Source: Pseudomonas sp. R5(2019)
GTDB lineage: Bacteria > Pseudomonadota > Gammaproteobacteria > Pseudomonadales > Pseudomonadaceae
Direction: 5' to 3'
Length of the DNA: 64,000 nt
Assembly: GCF_009905435.1 (NCBI RefSeq)
Contig: NZ_JAAAMT010000011.1
Location: 1 to 64,000 of the forward strand
How positions within the stretch are numbered: the first letter of the stretch is position 1; every line of letters begins with the position of its first letter. The translations under genes and the position numbers were made by a program. A model generated the notes under the pieces. The model was not told the origin of the DNA and did not search any database. It saw only the letters and a program-made list of their open reading frames with translations. Shown here piece after piece: positions 42,611 through 51,797 of the stretch.

Positions 42611-42839
42611 TACCAACCAATCCGAATCAATCAAGATGCCCCGCTGGCGCGCCTACACGTGGGGTGTGCTCGCCGCGCTCACCTGCCCTTGCCATCTGCC
42701 AGTGCTGGCATTGCTGCTTTCGGGGACAGCGGCCGGCGCGTTCGTCAGCGAGCATTGGAGCTTCGCGACGCTCGTGCTGGCGGTTTTCTTCATCCTCTTC
42801 CTGCGAGCGGCATTGCAGGCCTTTCGGAAGCGGCCGTGA
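42603..42839 (+). CDS. merE: MerE mercury transporter, copy 2
   Basis: 78 residues with TCPCHLPVL. The second helix differs slightly from copy 1 (SFATLVLAVFFILFL against SLAALVLAVLFILFL). Confidence 0.93.
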   Translation: MRNTNQSESIKMPRWRAYTWGVLAALTCPCHLPVLALLLSGTAAGAFVSEHWSFATLVLAVFFILFLRAALQAFRKRP

Positions 42840-42875
42840 CCCGCTCGGAGCACAGCGCGACCGACCACCACTGCC

Positions 42876-42990
42876 GAGTTGCGGCAGGCTTGGAAGCGTT
42901 GGGAATTTTTGCTGCACTACCAGCCGCAGGTCGATCTGCGCACAGGTTCGATCACAGGTGCGGAAGGGTTACTAGGTTTTCTTGGACGAT
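42876..42990 (+). pseudogene. urf2/EAL-domain remnant
   Basis: The frame reads [20 protein letters not shown] then [17 protein letters not shown], the beginning of the EAL-like urf2 of Tn501/Tn21-type mer operons. It lacks everything beyond the first 35-40 residues. In copy 1 (16837-16956) the same remnant is further shortened. Confidence 0.75.
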
Positions 42991-43004
42991 GGAGGAACCC
43001 CATC

Positions 43005-43217
43005 ATGAACGCAAACGACACCCCCACTATCAGCTGCTGCGAATGTTGCAAGGAAATTTCCCTTGACGCCGCACTGACGCCGGAAGGTACCGAGTACGTC
43101 GTGCACTTCTGTGGCCTGGAGTGCTATCAGCGTTTTATGTCGCGCGCAGATAAGAGAGCGGCATCCGAGCCTGATCACCCCTGCACACCAAAGGTCAGTA
43201 CCCGTCACGACGACTAA
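43005..43217 (+). CDS. DUF3330 Cys-rich small protein, copy 2
   Basis: 70 residues from ATG 43005 with [20 protein letters not shown] and [19 protein letters not shown]. The tail [11 protein letters not shown] differs from copy 1, where a Tn402-like end has been inserted. Its three Cys clusters suggest metal binding; the function is unknown. Confidence 0.75.
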   Translation: MNANDTPTISCCECCKEISLDAALTPEGTEYVVHFCGLECYQRFMSRADKRAASEPDHPCTPKVSTRHDD

Positions 43218-43500
43218 TCTTTGCCTCTGGAAAGTGGCTCTGGTTTTTTGCAGAAAGCGTGAGCCCATTGAGATTAAATGCAAGTCCGCTCGTGGCTAAT
43301 GTAAGCCCGAAGGCTTCGTCAGTAGTTTTATCTAGGCCGATGCCCAGGAGGACGGCAGCGTACCTACAGGGCGTCAAAACCGGCTACTCTGAGTCAAAGT
43401 CCACCCCACAGTACAGCGATGCTATAGAGTTACTCGTCATCAGTTTTACTCTGCACCTCCATTGTATTCAGTCTGCCGGCAGCCCATCTGCACGGATAGT
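43218..43500. other. Non-coding interval between mer module 2 and tnpC
   Basis: No supported gene. Short frames exist on both strands (a 60-residue one on the minus strand at 43195-43377), but none has a ribosome binding site or a recognisable family. The transposition genes begin at 43501. Confidence 0.4.
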
Positions 43501-43863
43501 CTAGTCCTGATAGTCAGGAGCAAGCGCTGCCAAAGGAGCAACGTGTTTAGAACCCGCCTGCAAGCATGAACATAAAGCAGAAATATCCTCTTGAAGGGCC
43601 ATCGCCTGTTCCCAAATACTGTCGATATCACTGGAAGCCACAGTGAGGGGGAAACCTTCCAGTACCGTCATGGCCATGGCATGCAGGCGTAGGAAGTCTT
43701 CTCGAATGCTACCGACCCCTCCGATTTCAGCAAGGCAGGCATCCAGCCGGTCGACCAAGTTGAGCAACTGAGCGGTGTCGTAGCTTGCACGCAGAGAGTC
43801 GAGTACCTTGGCATCGACGTCCCCATAAGGTGTCACGCAGAACGAAGCTGGCGGGATATGCAT
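43501..43863 (-). CDS. tnpC: TnpC transposition regulator
   Basis: 120 residues, the length of TnpC of Tn4652. It starts inside the tnpA stop (TGATG) and so is translationally coupled to it. Helical regions with DAKVLDSLRASYDTAQLLNL are visible. In Tn4652 TnpC lowers TnpA levels post-transcriptionally. Its presence supports the Tn4651-group assignment. Confidence 0.82.
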   Translation of the reverse strand: MHIPPASFCVTPYGDVDAKVLDSLRASYDTAQLLNLVDRLDACLAEIGGVGSIREDFLRLHAMAMTVLEGFPLTVASSDIDSIWEQAMALQEDISALCSCLQAGSKHVAPLAALAPDYQD

Positions 43864-46800
43864 CAGTTCGTCACCTCAACGTTGCTGTCGGGCATCTGTT
43901 TCGCACGCATTGATCCCGCAGCCTGCTGGAAAATGGAATCCTTGATCCAGGGTTCCGGTGGGCGTTTGAGTTTCAGGTTGAACTCCCCAAAGCGTTTGAC
44001 ATTGCTGGTCAGGTAGGGACTGAGAAACGATACGTCATTGTCAGTGAACTGCCAGCCATCACGGGCGAGCTTCTGCAGGATGCGCATCATGTCCACGGTG
44101 TTCTGCAGGATCACCGACGAGGCCACCATGTCGTTGTAGCGCAGGCGCTTCTGCTGCTCGTCCGGATCGTTTTCGGCGATCACGTCACCGCCAAAGGACA
44201 GCCACTTAGAGAAGCCGTTGTAGGACTCGATCTTATTGGTGTTAGCGGTGACTTCCTGGCGCAACTCGCGGCTGCCGATCCAGTTGAGTAGGAATATTGT
44301 CCGGATCACGCTGCCCAGCGCTTGCGCGGCATGGTAGAGCTTGTTGCGCCGGCTGTAGGAGCCAAGTTTGCGCAGCAGTATAGGCGAGGAAATCTTGCCG
44401 GCCTGGATCGACAGCGCGACCTGCATCAGATCCTGCCAGTGGGTTTCGATCAGGTGCCAGTCGGCGGTGTCGGTGAACAGACGGTTGATGTGTTTATACG
44501 CAACGCCGCGATCCGGCCGGCACATCACCAGGTCGCGCCAGTTGCGGATACGTGGCATCAGGTTGATGCCCAGCAGGTGAGTGAAGGCGAACACCGTGGC
44601 CGACTGCCCTTGGGTATCGGAGTACACCGTATCGGGTTCGACGCTGAGGTCGGCCTTGAGCAACCCCTCGATCACATAGATTGCCTCCCAGATACCAGGC
44701 GGGATGAAGTGCTGGAACACCGCGATGTAGTTGTTGGCCACGTGTCGGTACGCCACGGCCCCCATCTTGCGATAGCGGAAGTGGTAGCCGGCCAGCAGAT
44801 TGTCGTCATAGAAGTCGAACTGCGTACCGTCTGCGGCCACCGCCTTGCCGTCGCCCCAGAGCTTGGGCAGGTCAAGTTGCAGATAGAGTTCCACCAGCTC
44901 GCGGTTAGCCTTGTCTAACTTCTCAAGCGAGAGGTGGCGGCGATTCGTATAGGACAGCATGTGCGGCGTGACATTACCGGCCAGATGCCGTGCGGCCTGG
45001 TTGGGGCCGAGGTTGCAGCCCATGGCGAAGATCGTCATCAGGTAGCGCTCGGCCGGTTCTTTGAGCTTTGGCTCGTTGCCGGACATCGGCCCGAAATGCC
45101 GAGTGAACTGAATCCAATGCTCAATGTTGGCCATGATGTCGAGCACGTGCCTGGCCGGCATGCGCTGCATAAGCGCCGTCTGTAGCGAGATGGCCGAAGG
45201 CGGGATGTCCCGCGCTACCACTCGGCGTAGCACCGGTTCGCCGGCTTCATTGATCGATACGTCACCTCGGCAAGAAGGGATTTTTTCATCCAGATGCTGC
45301 GCGGTTTCCTCCAACTGGATCTTGAGGGAGGCAACAAACTCCTTTGCCGTGCCAGGCAGCCCCACCTTTTCGCAGTAGGCCGGTAGACGCTGGAGACATT
45401 CTTCCCAGGGCAGAACTGCTTACGGTAGTCGGCGAAAGATTCCGACCCCAGCACGCACATATCACCCGAGCGCAGCTCACTGGCCAGATAAGAGAACACG
45501 CAGACTTCCAGATAGCGCCGGTTGGTCGGTGGCCCTTCACTGGCAGGACGACGCACGACCTTAACCCAGCGCTCCGACGCAAACGACAAGTCGACATGCT
45601 CGTCGATCCACTCGCGGTGTAGATTTTCGCTGTCCTGGATGAGCTGAAGCGCCTGGATAAGTGAGCGATCCTGAGTCGTGGGTTCCAGTTGAAGAAGGTG
45701 GCTGAGACGGAACAACAGCGAGCGATGGGACTTGAAGTGCTTCCAGATCAGCGGCAGGTAGTTGTTACCGCCCGTAGCCTGGACTTCGGCGCAAGTCTCG
45801 CGCAACCGATCCAGGTTGCCATCGGGAGAGAGGTATTCCCGGATCAGACTGCCAGCCTCCTGGTCATCCGGTTCCTGAACCAGAATCTGCACCACGCCGT
45901 CCAGGGTGGCCACCAGTTGCTCCAGCTTCTGGCGTTGCCGCGCCTGGATTTGCTCCAACTCCTCCTTGGCGCGTTTGTGGATCGTCGAAATCCGTCGGAT
46001 GAACATCTCGGCCAGGTGATCCCGAGTTCGCACCCGCATCCGATAGATCAGGGACAGCATCAGTGTGTAGCGTTTCGGCAGCGAGCAGTCCTTCAGCTCG
46101 GCAACGTCCGACGCGGCGGCTTGGGTGGCGAAGTGGCGGATCTTAGCATCGACGACCCCCTCAAGAATGGCATCCAAATCTCCGAAGCTCTCTAACCACG
46201 CCAGGTGGTCGATCAACACTTCCAGGTGCTTGCGGGAAGGCTTCTTGGGTGCCTGTTTGAGTGCGTTGAAGTCACTCTGCCGACGCCCGAAATCCGTGTC
46301 GAGCAGCTCCTTTAGCTTGTAGATCACCTCGATTGGCGCTCGGGCCACGACCAGGTTGAAGGTAACTTCCTGAGCACTCGCCAAAGCGGTTTCTGCGATG
46401 TTGTTGAGCGTCGAATAAGCCGGAAGCTCATAGCCACGCTGAATCAGCTCATCAAGCATGGCATTAATGAGATCGACTCGCTGTTCAAGCACTACAGCGC
46501 AGTCACGTGCGATTTCCTCTGTGATCGCTAGCCCGTCGCTGCTGTAAAAGGGTGTAACCTGCAGGTACTGTCGTACCGCCGCTTGGTGCCGGTAAAGGGT
46601 GCGGGGGTTGCTGTAGCGCGGAGCTATTCGTGCGCCGTAGCGGAGGCATTGTCGGACATGACTGATGAGCTCCTGAGGAAGCTCCTCGAACGGAATAAAA
46701 TAGTGAAGCTGCTGAAACACCTTTAGCTGGATTGCTAGCCCAATCGATAACGCCGGACTCTTAGCGGTGTTGTTGACCCATTCGATCTCTGAATCAGACA

Positions 46801-46879
46801 GAGAATAGCATCGATGCAGCTCCTTAGCTGGTAACTGGCTGGGCAAGAGCGGGTAGGCTGTCCTTTCCACCGAAGCCAT
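43863..46879 (-). pseudogene. tnpA: TnpA transposase with a 1-bp frameshift
   Basis: Two overlapping frames together make a normal TnpA of about 1005 residues. The N-terminal part (46879 down to the break) has the DUF4158-type DNA-binding region (AYPLLPSQLPAKELHRCYSL). The C-terminal part has the catalytic DDE region: VAADGTQFDFYDD, YSDTQGQSATVFAFTHLLGI and NKIESYNGFSKWLSFGG. The switch lies at the G run 45408-45410 (+ strand). Adding one base there gives the continuous reading QFCPWEECLQRLPAYCEKVG. I see no slippery heptamer, so programmed frameshifting is unlikely. A sequencing error cannot be excluded. Confidence 0.9.
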
Positions 46880-46981
46880 TAAGTTCATCCCCCAAGCAAG
46901 GCAAAACATCAGCATAGACGGCTAGTCAGGCGGGGATGATCAGCAATCAAAAGCCAATAAATTTCCTTTTAATTCAATATC

Positions 46982-47027
46982 TTGCAGAACGAATGTCCTA
47001 ATTTTTGCCTTATCTCGGCATAACCCG
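46982..47027 (-). repeat. Right terminal inverted repeat of the transposon
   Basis: Reading inward it is CGGGTTATGCCGAGATAAGG and then a block ending ATTAGGACATTCGTTC. It matches the left end from the ninth base on. The outer eight bases agree better with the Tn4652 end than the left copy does. Confidence 0.88.
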
Positions 47028-47192
47028 TACCCAGCTTGGAATGAGGTGGATGGAATTTTGTATCGCGGCATTTTCGCTACGACCAAGCGCGAGGCCAACA
47101 ACAAAGCGCGCCGCATGGCTGACGGCGATGGCCACCTCTGCGGTGGTCAGGGTTGGGTAACGTTCACAGCGACTGAAGAGTTGGATTTGTAG
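47028..47192 (+). pseudogene. 3' part of the small gene split by the transposon
   Basis: It begins with the second TACCC copy and continues the frame broken at 2600: AWNEVDGILYRGIFATTKRE, then ANNKARRMADGDGHLCGGQG and WVTFTATEELDL, then TAG. Restoring one copy of TACCC gives a continuous reading frame. The sequence (TTKREANNKARRMADGDGH) resembles a small conserved plasmid protein of unknown function. Confidence 0.88.
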
Positions 47193-47246
47193 GCCTCCGC
47201 GCCAATAGCTTTGCAGAGGTATTGAAAGGTGTTCCAGGAGTCAGCC

Positions 47247-47621
47247 ATGCAATATCGTCCCGAGATTCAATTAGAGATGTTTCCGCATGCTCCAATGGAG
47301 GCTGCTTGCGTAGAAGGTCGGATTGCGTTGATGCGTCCCCACCGCTGGGCCAACAAGATCACGGGCGAGTTAGCGCTTGTAGAGATAATGCTCAAGCCGC
47401 ACGAAAACCAATGGATGTGGGCCATCAGTTTTTGTTCCCGAAATGGCTCGGGCCAGGGCTATGCGCCGCTGCCGAAGTGGGGGAAGTTTGCAGACTCTCG
47501 CGCTGAAGCATTGGAGCATGCTGTGGAGGAGGTGCGTGCAGTGATGAGCAGAGCCACGCCAGATGAACGCTTGCGAATAGTACAGTGGTGCGGAGAGCTT
47601 CTCGCCGGTCAGCACTCCTGA
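47247..47621 (+). CDS. Conserved plasmid protein of unknown function
   Basis: 124 residues from ATG 47247 behind CCAGGAG. QYRPEIQLEMFPHAPMEAAC, then HENQWMWAISFCSRNGSGQG and a helical end. It lies 55 bp after the split gene and was probably co-transcribed with it before the insertion. No domain recognised. Confidence 0.7.
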   Translation: MQYRPEIQLEMFPHAPMEAACVEGRIALMRPHRWANKITGELALVEIMLKPHENQWMWAISFCSRNGSGQGYAPLPKWGKFADSRAEALEHAVEEVRAVMSRATPDERLRIVQWCGELLAGQHS

Positions 47622-47847
47622 CCGCCATTGAGGAAATAATGAAACGTCGTTTGAGTTAGTCTCTTGCGGGAAAGATTATGTGTTGATCCTCTTCACAACA
47701 TTAAAATATTAAATCTCTTTATATGTCGCATTTCATTACTCTCGATTCATTCGAAAAGATTAACTGTCGCGCTTGAATCGGCGTTTTTTTGTGGGAGTCT
47801 AGTCTCTGAAGAAAAACAAAGCCTTCCACGAAAATGCAGGACAGAAT

Positions 47848-48357
47848 ATGACTCTTAATGTTGATAAAGAGATTGCACTTGCTCATTTGGCAGCAGCGGG
47901 CTGGGCTCTCGATGAGTACAACCAGTCTAACCCTATTGAAAGTCACGCAATTTATGTGCATGACTTCCGGTGCAATAAATTAAAAGTAGTTTGCATCGAG
48001 CGCGAACAGTTTTCTAAGTCGCACGGTTTTCCATCTTTGGATGCATCGGTGAATGCCCTCTGCTGGTTGTTGGGGCAATCGTTCAAAGGGACGCTTACTC
48101 AGGCTGACTCGGGCGCTATGTTCGCATCTATTGTTGACTATCTCAGGGAAACCCAAAGCTATCGCGTCTGGCGTGGCCAGGCGGCGCTCAGCGAGCGAAT
48201 GCATGCGGTGTTGAACATCTACCCCGGCTCAGGGCAACCTTGGGTTCGCCCTTTCATTATCAAATCCGATAGAACTGTAGTTGATGCAGAAGCTGTAATT
48301 GACGTTTCGAAGCAAGTCGCAACACAGGACAAAGTCCGTCATCCGGAATGGTTCTGA
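47848..48357 (+). CDS. Hypothetical protein
   Basis: 169 residues starting TLNVDKEIALAHLAAAGWAL. Mixed alpha/beta composition with SERMHAVLNIYPGSGQPWVR. The upstream region is AT-rich. No recognised domain. Good coding appearance and no overlap with other genes. Confidence 0.65.
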   Translation: MTLNVDKEIALAHLAAAGWALDEYNQSNPIESHAIYVHDFRCNKLKVVCIEREQFSKSHGFPSLDASVNALCWLLGQSFKGTLTQADSGAMFASIVDYLRETQSYRVWRGQAALSERMHAVLNIYPGSGQPWVRPFIIKSDRTVVDAEAVIDVSKQVATQDKVRHPEWF

Positions 48358-48520
48358 ACTGTCTAAAGAAGTTGGTAGACGGCGAACATGTAGAGTCGCC
48401 GTCGTACAACAGCATTGAGTGCCTTGTGCTGTCTACCTTTTGATTGACAGATTCTGCTGGTTTGACAGCTTTCTAATAAATGATCTAATGACGCGAATTG
48501 ATTCATATGGAGCGCGGTAC

Positions 48521-49450
48521 ATGGATGTTCAACGCCAGTTTGCCGGGGGCGAATTCGGAGATGAATATAAAACCGAGCGTGGTGGAAGCGTGTTCGCGAC
48601 AGTACCCCATGGCCAGCTTGCTGCGCTGGTTGTCTCCTACTGGGAGCTGCGGGGGCGTATCAAGGGCATGGCCTCTACGATGGCCACGGAACACAGCCCT
48701 GATGACCTGCGGTACTTTCGCAAGGGGAACGGTATTTGTACCGGCATCCCCTTGAGCGCTTCGCCTGATCATCCGCTCGACGTTGAAGGGGCGTTAACCG
48801 CTCTGAGGTCAGATTTCTGGTCCCGAGCGCTCCAGCTAACCGATGTTTACGAATCCATGCCTCAAGCGCGCCAGGAGGCCTGGAATACTCGGTTGCTCGC
48901 TTGGCTTAGGCCCGGTTACAGGAGGGGCGTCAATCCAGCGGAGGATCTACCCGAGTTCGACAAGGAATCGGTCGATAACTTGATCTCCAATTTGCTTAAC
49001 CGTCGGCCACTTTTCCTTGCTGAGCGTGTACACGGAATTTTCGTTGGGCTATCAGAAAAGTGTTTAGCAACTCAGCCTGAAGCTTTTTACAAGCCGCTCG
49101 TAATAGACCTCGGCCTAGATGAGCGGGAGAGAGTCAATTATCAAAAGCTTGGCCTTATAAATGAGCTGCGCTGGATAGTTTCAAAATTCAAAGGTGCTAA
49201 TGAACAACCACACTTTACAACAACGTATAAATTGCTTTATCGCGCAAAAACTACTCAGGATGCAGTCTGTGATGTTGACGGCGGGGTTTTAAAGTTTACC
49301 TTTGATAAGGCGGGAGTAACTGAATTAACGGTTGGTGGAGAGATTGCGTGGAAACTGAATGCCGTGATTTCGAAGTTACACCCGTCAGCAATCCCTGAGA
49401 AATATCGGATACGCCACAGAAACCAACCCAAGCACATTTTACACAGTTAG
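48521..49450 (+). CDS. Hypothetical protein, possibly DUF4942-like
   Basis: 309 residues from ATG 48521, which has GGAG eight bases upstream; longer starts exist at 48488 and 48419. Segments such as FDKESVDNLISNLLNRRPLF and FVGLSEKCLATQPEAFYKPL recall DUF4942 proteins of plasmids and phages, but the match is loose. A stop is followed 16 bp later by the next gene. Confidence 0.55.
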   Translation: MDVQRQFAGGEFGDEYKTERGGSVFATVPHGQLAALVVSYWELRGRIKGMASTMATEHSPDDLRYFRKGNGICTGIPLSASPDHPLDVEGALTALRSDFWSRALQLTDVYESMPQARQEAWNTRLLAWLRPGYRRGVNPAEDLPEFDKESVDNLISNLLNRRPLFLAERVHGIFVGLSEKCLATQPEAFYKPLVIDLGLDERERVNYQKLGLINELRWIVSKFKGANEQPHFTTTYKLLYRAKTTQDAVCDVDGGVLKFTFDKAGVTELTVGGEIAWKLNAVISKLHPSAIPEKYRIRHRNQPKHILHS

Positions 49451-49466
49451 CTTTTGGAGCATCAAA

Positions 49467-49742
49467 ATGTCTTACGAGAACACGCTTTCGTCGTATCGCC
49501 GCCTTTTGGAAGAAAACCCCGGCAAAGCTCTGCGCATCGGTGACGACTGCGTAGCGATTCTCGTTGACGGCTATTTGTGTGGTGCTCACCTGGCTGCTCA
49601 AGATAACGGATTCGATGTAGGTGTTTCATTTGACTTTGATCATAGTGGCTGGGACAGCGACAACGATTGTTGGGATGCCGATTTAAGCACGAGCAACACT
49701 GCTTACTGCATAAGCCACCCTGTATTCATACAACTTAAATAG
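49467..49742 (+). CDS. Small acidic protein, paralogue of the 60979 gene
   Basis: 91 residues. YRRLLEENPGKALRIGDDCV and then AILVDGYLCGAHLA, DFDHSGWDSDND. The same pattern (YTKLLEPNPGKALVLGNNEV, DFDPRGWEDEEN) occurs in the protein at 60979-61572, so the two form a family within this replicon. Function unknown. Confidence 0.65.
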   Translation: MSYENTLSSYRRLLEENPGKALRIGDDCVAILVDGYLCGAHLAAQDNGFDVGVSFDFDHSGWDSDNDCWDADLSTSNTAYCISHPVFIQLK

Positions 49743-49760
49743 GAAATAAAGGGATTTACG

Positions 49761-50657
49761 ATGGCACGACGCCGTAAAAGCTCAGCGCTTGACGATTTAC
49801 TAGACATATCCATATCTATTCCACTTTGGGCAAATCTGCTCATTGCCGCCGTGCTATTCGTCGGTCTGCATTTATATGCTGGCGGGGAAACACCGACTAT
49901 TAACATGACCTCAGGCAATGTTGGTGAGGCCATTGTTGGAAACATATTCAAGGTGCTCGGCTACTACGGTCAGTTCCTACTGCCTCCGGTCTTCATCCTT
50001 GGAGGCATAATCGGTTCGTTCCGGCGCAAATTACGGTCTGACCAGTTCAGCCGGATTTCATCCACTCAAGACCCTGGAGCTTCGATTCGAAGCCTTACTT
50101 GGCACGAGTTCGAACGGATGACTGGCGAGGCTCTACGCCGACAGGGCTACCTCGTTGAGGAGACGAAAAAAGGGCCAGATGGCGGTGTTGATTTAGTACT
50201 GCGCATGAACGACGAACTGTTTCTCGTGCAGTGCAAACAATGGAAAGCGCAAAGAGTGAGTGTCCAAGTCGTACGCGAGCTGTACGGAGTTATGGCAGCG
50301 CAGGGAGCCACGGGCGGATTCGTTGTCACGTCTGGAGCGTTTACTTCAGAGGCAATGAAATTTGCCTCGGGCACAAACATTCAACTCATCGACGGTAAGA
50401 GCCTGGCGAGCTGGTTTCGCGCAGTAGGTGATGCGGCTGCAAAACCTGCACCTACTCCTCGGTGCCCCCGCTGCGGCGATGTGATGACACCGAGATTCGC
50501 AAGGGCCGGGGGCGGAAGCCTCAGTGCCAGCAAAGTTTTTCTCGGATGTACCAATTTTCCAGCCTGCCGTGGTACCCGACAATTGGTTTCATCGGAGGCC
50601 AACAATGTCGCGCAAACCGACGGTCCTGAATCGAATGAACGGAGGAAAAGCTCATGA
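49761..50657 (+). CDS. Membrane-anchored Mrr-like nuclease with zinc ribbon
   Basis: 298 residues. Two N-terminal membrane helices (LWANLLIAAVLFVGLHLYAG, FLLPPVFILGGIIGSF). Then a restriction-endonuclease-type (Mrr) domain starting LTWHEFERMTGEALRRQGY, with DGGVDLVL and LVQCKQWK as the D...Q-x-K catalytic pattern. The C-terminal topoisomerase-type zinc ribbon has CPRCG and CTNFPAC. Such proteins are predicted DNA nucleases at the membrane, possibly defence or plasmid-competition factors. Confidence 0.85.
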   Translation: MARRRKSSALDDLLDISISIPLWANLLIAAVLFVGLHLYAGGETPTINMTSGNVGEAIVGNIFKVLGYYGQFLLPPVFILGGIIGSFRRKLRSDQFSRISSTQDPGASIRSLTWHEFERMTGEALRRQGYLVEETKKGPDGGVDLVLRMNDELFLVQCKQWKAQRVSVQVVRELYGVMAAQGATGGFVVTSGAFTSEAMKFASGTNIQLIDGKSLASWFRAVGDAAAKPAPTPRCPRCGDVMTPRFARAGGGSLSASKVFLGCTNFPACRGTRQLVSSEANNVAQTDGPESNERRKSS

Positions 50658-51217
50658 ATAAAAAAAGGTCTACAGCGTTCATTGCTGGTCGCAAGACCAA
50701 AGAAGAAGGAATCAGTTTGGAGGATTCTGCGCTCAAGAACCTCCGCGTCGGCAGCAGGCAATATAAGGACTACATCGCTGGGTACAACAGCCATGAGGCC
50801 GAGCAGGGAGCGGGCACTGAACAGCGCCCTGGTTCCGAAGCGCTGCCTACCGACATTCAAGAAGTCACAATGCTTGCCGAGACAGATATTGATCGGCGTA
50901 TGGCCGATTTGCTCGATGCGTTGGATGGTGTTGAAACAGATGGGGAGGTGCGGGATCGCTTGATGAGCCACGCAGAGCTGGTCCGCGATTTGTCCGATTC
51001 ATGCGAAAAGACCGGTTTGTTTAATCGTTCAGCCGAGCTAATCGCTACGTTCAAGACGGAACTCGAAGCGCAAACCCCACCAGACCAGCGACTCGTGAAG
51101 TCGTGGCATTGGTTGCTGAGTCGAATCGTTTACGCACCGACCAACTTACACAGGCGCAGCGCGGTTCGCCTCTGCCTACCACTGGTCGCGGCCTACCTGC
51201 CTACGCAGAGACCATGA
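50654..51217 (+). CDS. Hypothetical protein coupled to the Mrr-like gene
   Basis: 187 residues, overlapping the stop of the Mrr-like gene (ATGA). The N-terminal half is basic, the middle helical (DTDIDRRMADLLDALDGVET-like). The last 40 residues (LHRRSAVRLCLPLVAAYLPT) look out of frame with the rest, so a frameshift near 51100 is possible. No domain recognised. Confidence 0.55.
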   Translation: MNKKRSTAFIAGRKTKEEGISLEDSALKNLRVGSRQYKDYIAGYNSHEAEQGAGTEQRPGSEALPTDIQEVTMLAETDIDRRMADLLDALDGVETDGEVRDRLMSHAELVRDLSDSCEKTGLFNRSAELIATFKTELEAQTPPDQRLVKSWHWLLSRIVYAPTNLHRRSAVRLCLPLVAAYLPTQRP

Positions 51218-51274
51218 CTGGAAATTGTGCAGCAGCATTTTTACAGAAACTCACTAATCGAATAAGTGATAAAT

Positions 51275-51694
51275 ATGCAGAACTCTCTTTTGGCTTTTCC
51301 TTACAATTTGATGGTCGTGGCTGTCGGATGTGTGATCGCATATTCGTTGCTGCATATTGGCACTGATAAAGAAATCGATGTGAATTCGTTGAAGGACGGC
51401 AAGCATTTTGTATTGCGCGATAAAGTCAAAGAAGGGGTATACAACACGACTATTTATGTAAAGTCTCCCGATAAGGTTGTACAGATGAATGGCGTGGTGG
51501 ATGGTTTGCTGACAAACCAGCCTGGACAACTTGTAGATTTCAAATCAACCGACAAGGATTGCTCGGGTATGAAGTTAAAATTTCTTTATATGCAGGAAAC
51601 TGCCCAAATTACGTTCGACGATCCGATACCGCGTGCATGCCAGATGTATGGAAACCTAAAGGACACGGAATGGTTGGTTAACATTGCTCCATGA
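51275..51694 (+). CDS. Hypothetical membrane-anchored protein
   Basis: 139 residues from ATG 51275. One N-terminal membrane helix (AFPYNLMVVAVGCVIAYSLL) and an extracytoplasmic domain with two Cys (KDCSGMK, RACQMYG) that could form a disulfide. Unknown function. Confidence 0.6.
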   Translation: MQNSLLAFPYNLMVVAVGCVIAYSLLHIGTDKEIDVNSLKDGKHFVLRDKVKEGVYNTTIYVKSPDKVVQMNGVVDGLLTNQPGQLVDFKSTDKDCSGMKLKFLYMQETAQITFDDPIPRACQMYGNLKDTEWLVNIAP

Positions 51695-51797
51695 TTGTGA
51701 CCGTCTGAAGTGGTTATTAATTAGTTCTTCGCTCTTGTAACTGGACTTTTGTAGTTTAACGTTTCCCCTAGTTGAAGTTATTCAATAAGGGGGAAAG

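Noticed and set aside
45365..45420. Programmed ribosomal frameshift in tnpA
   Set aside because: No slippery heptamer or downstream structure was evident, and restoring one base recreates a normal TnpA sequence.
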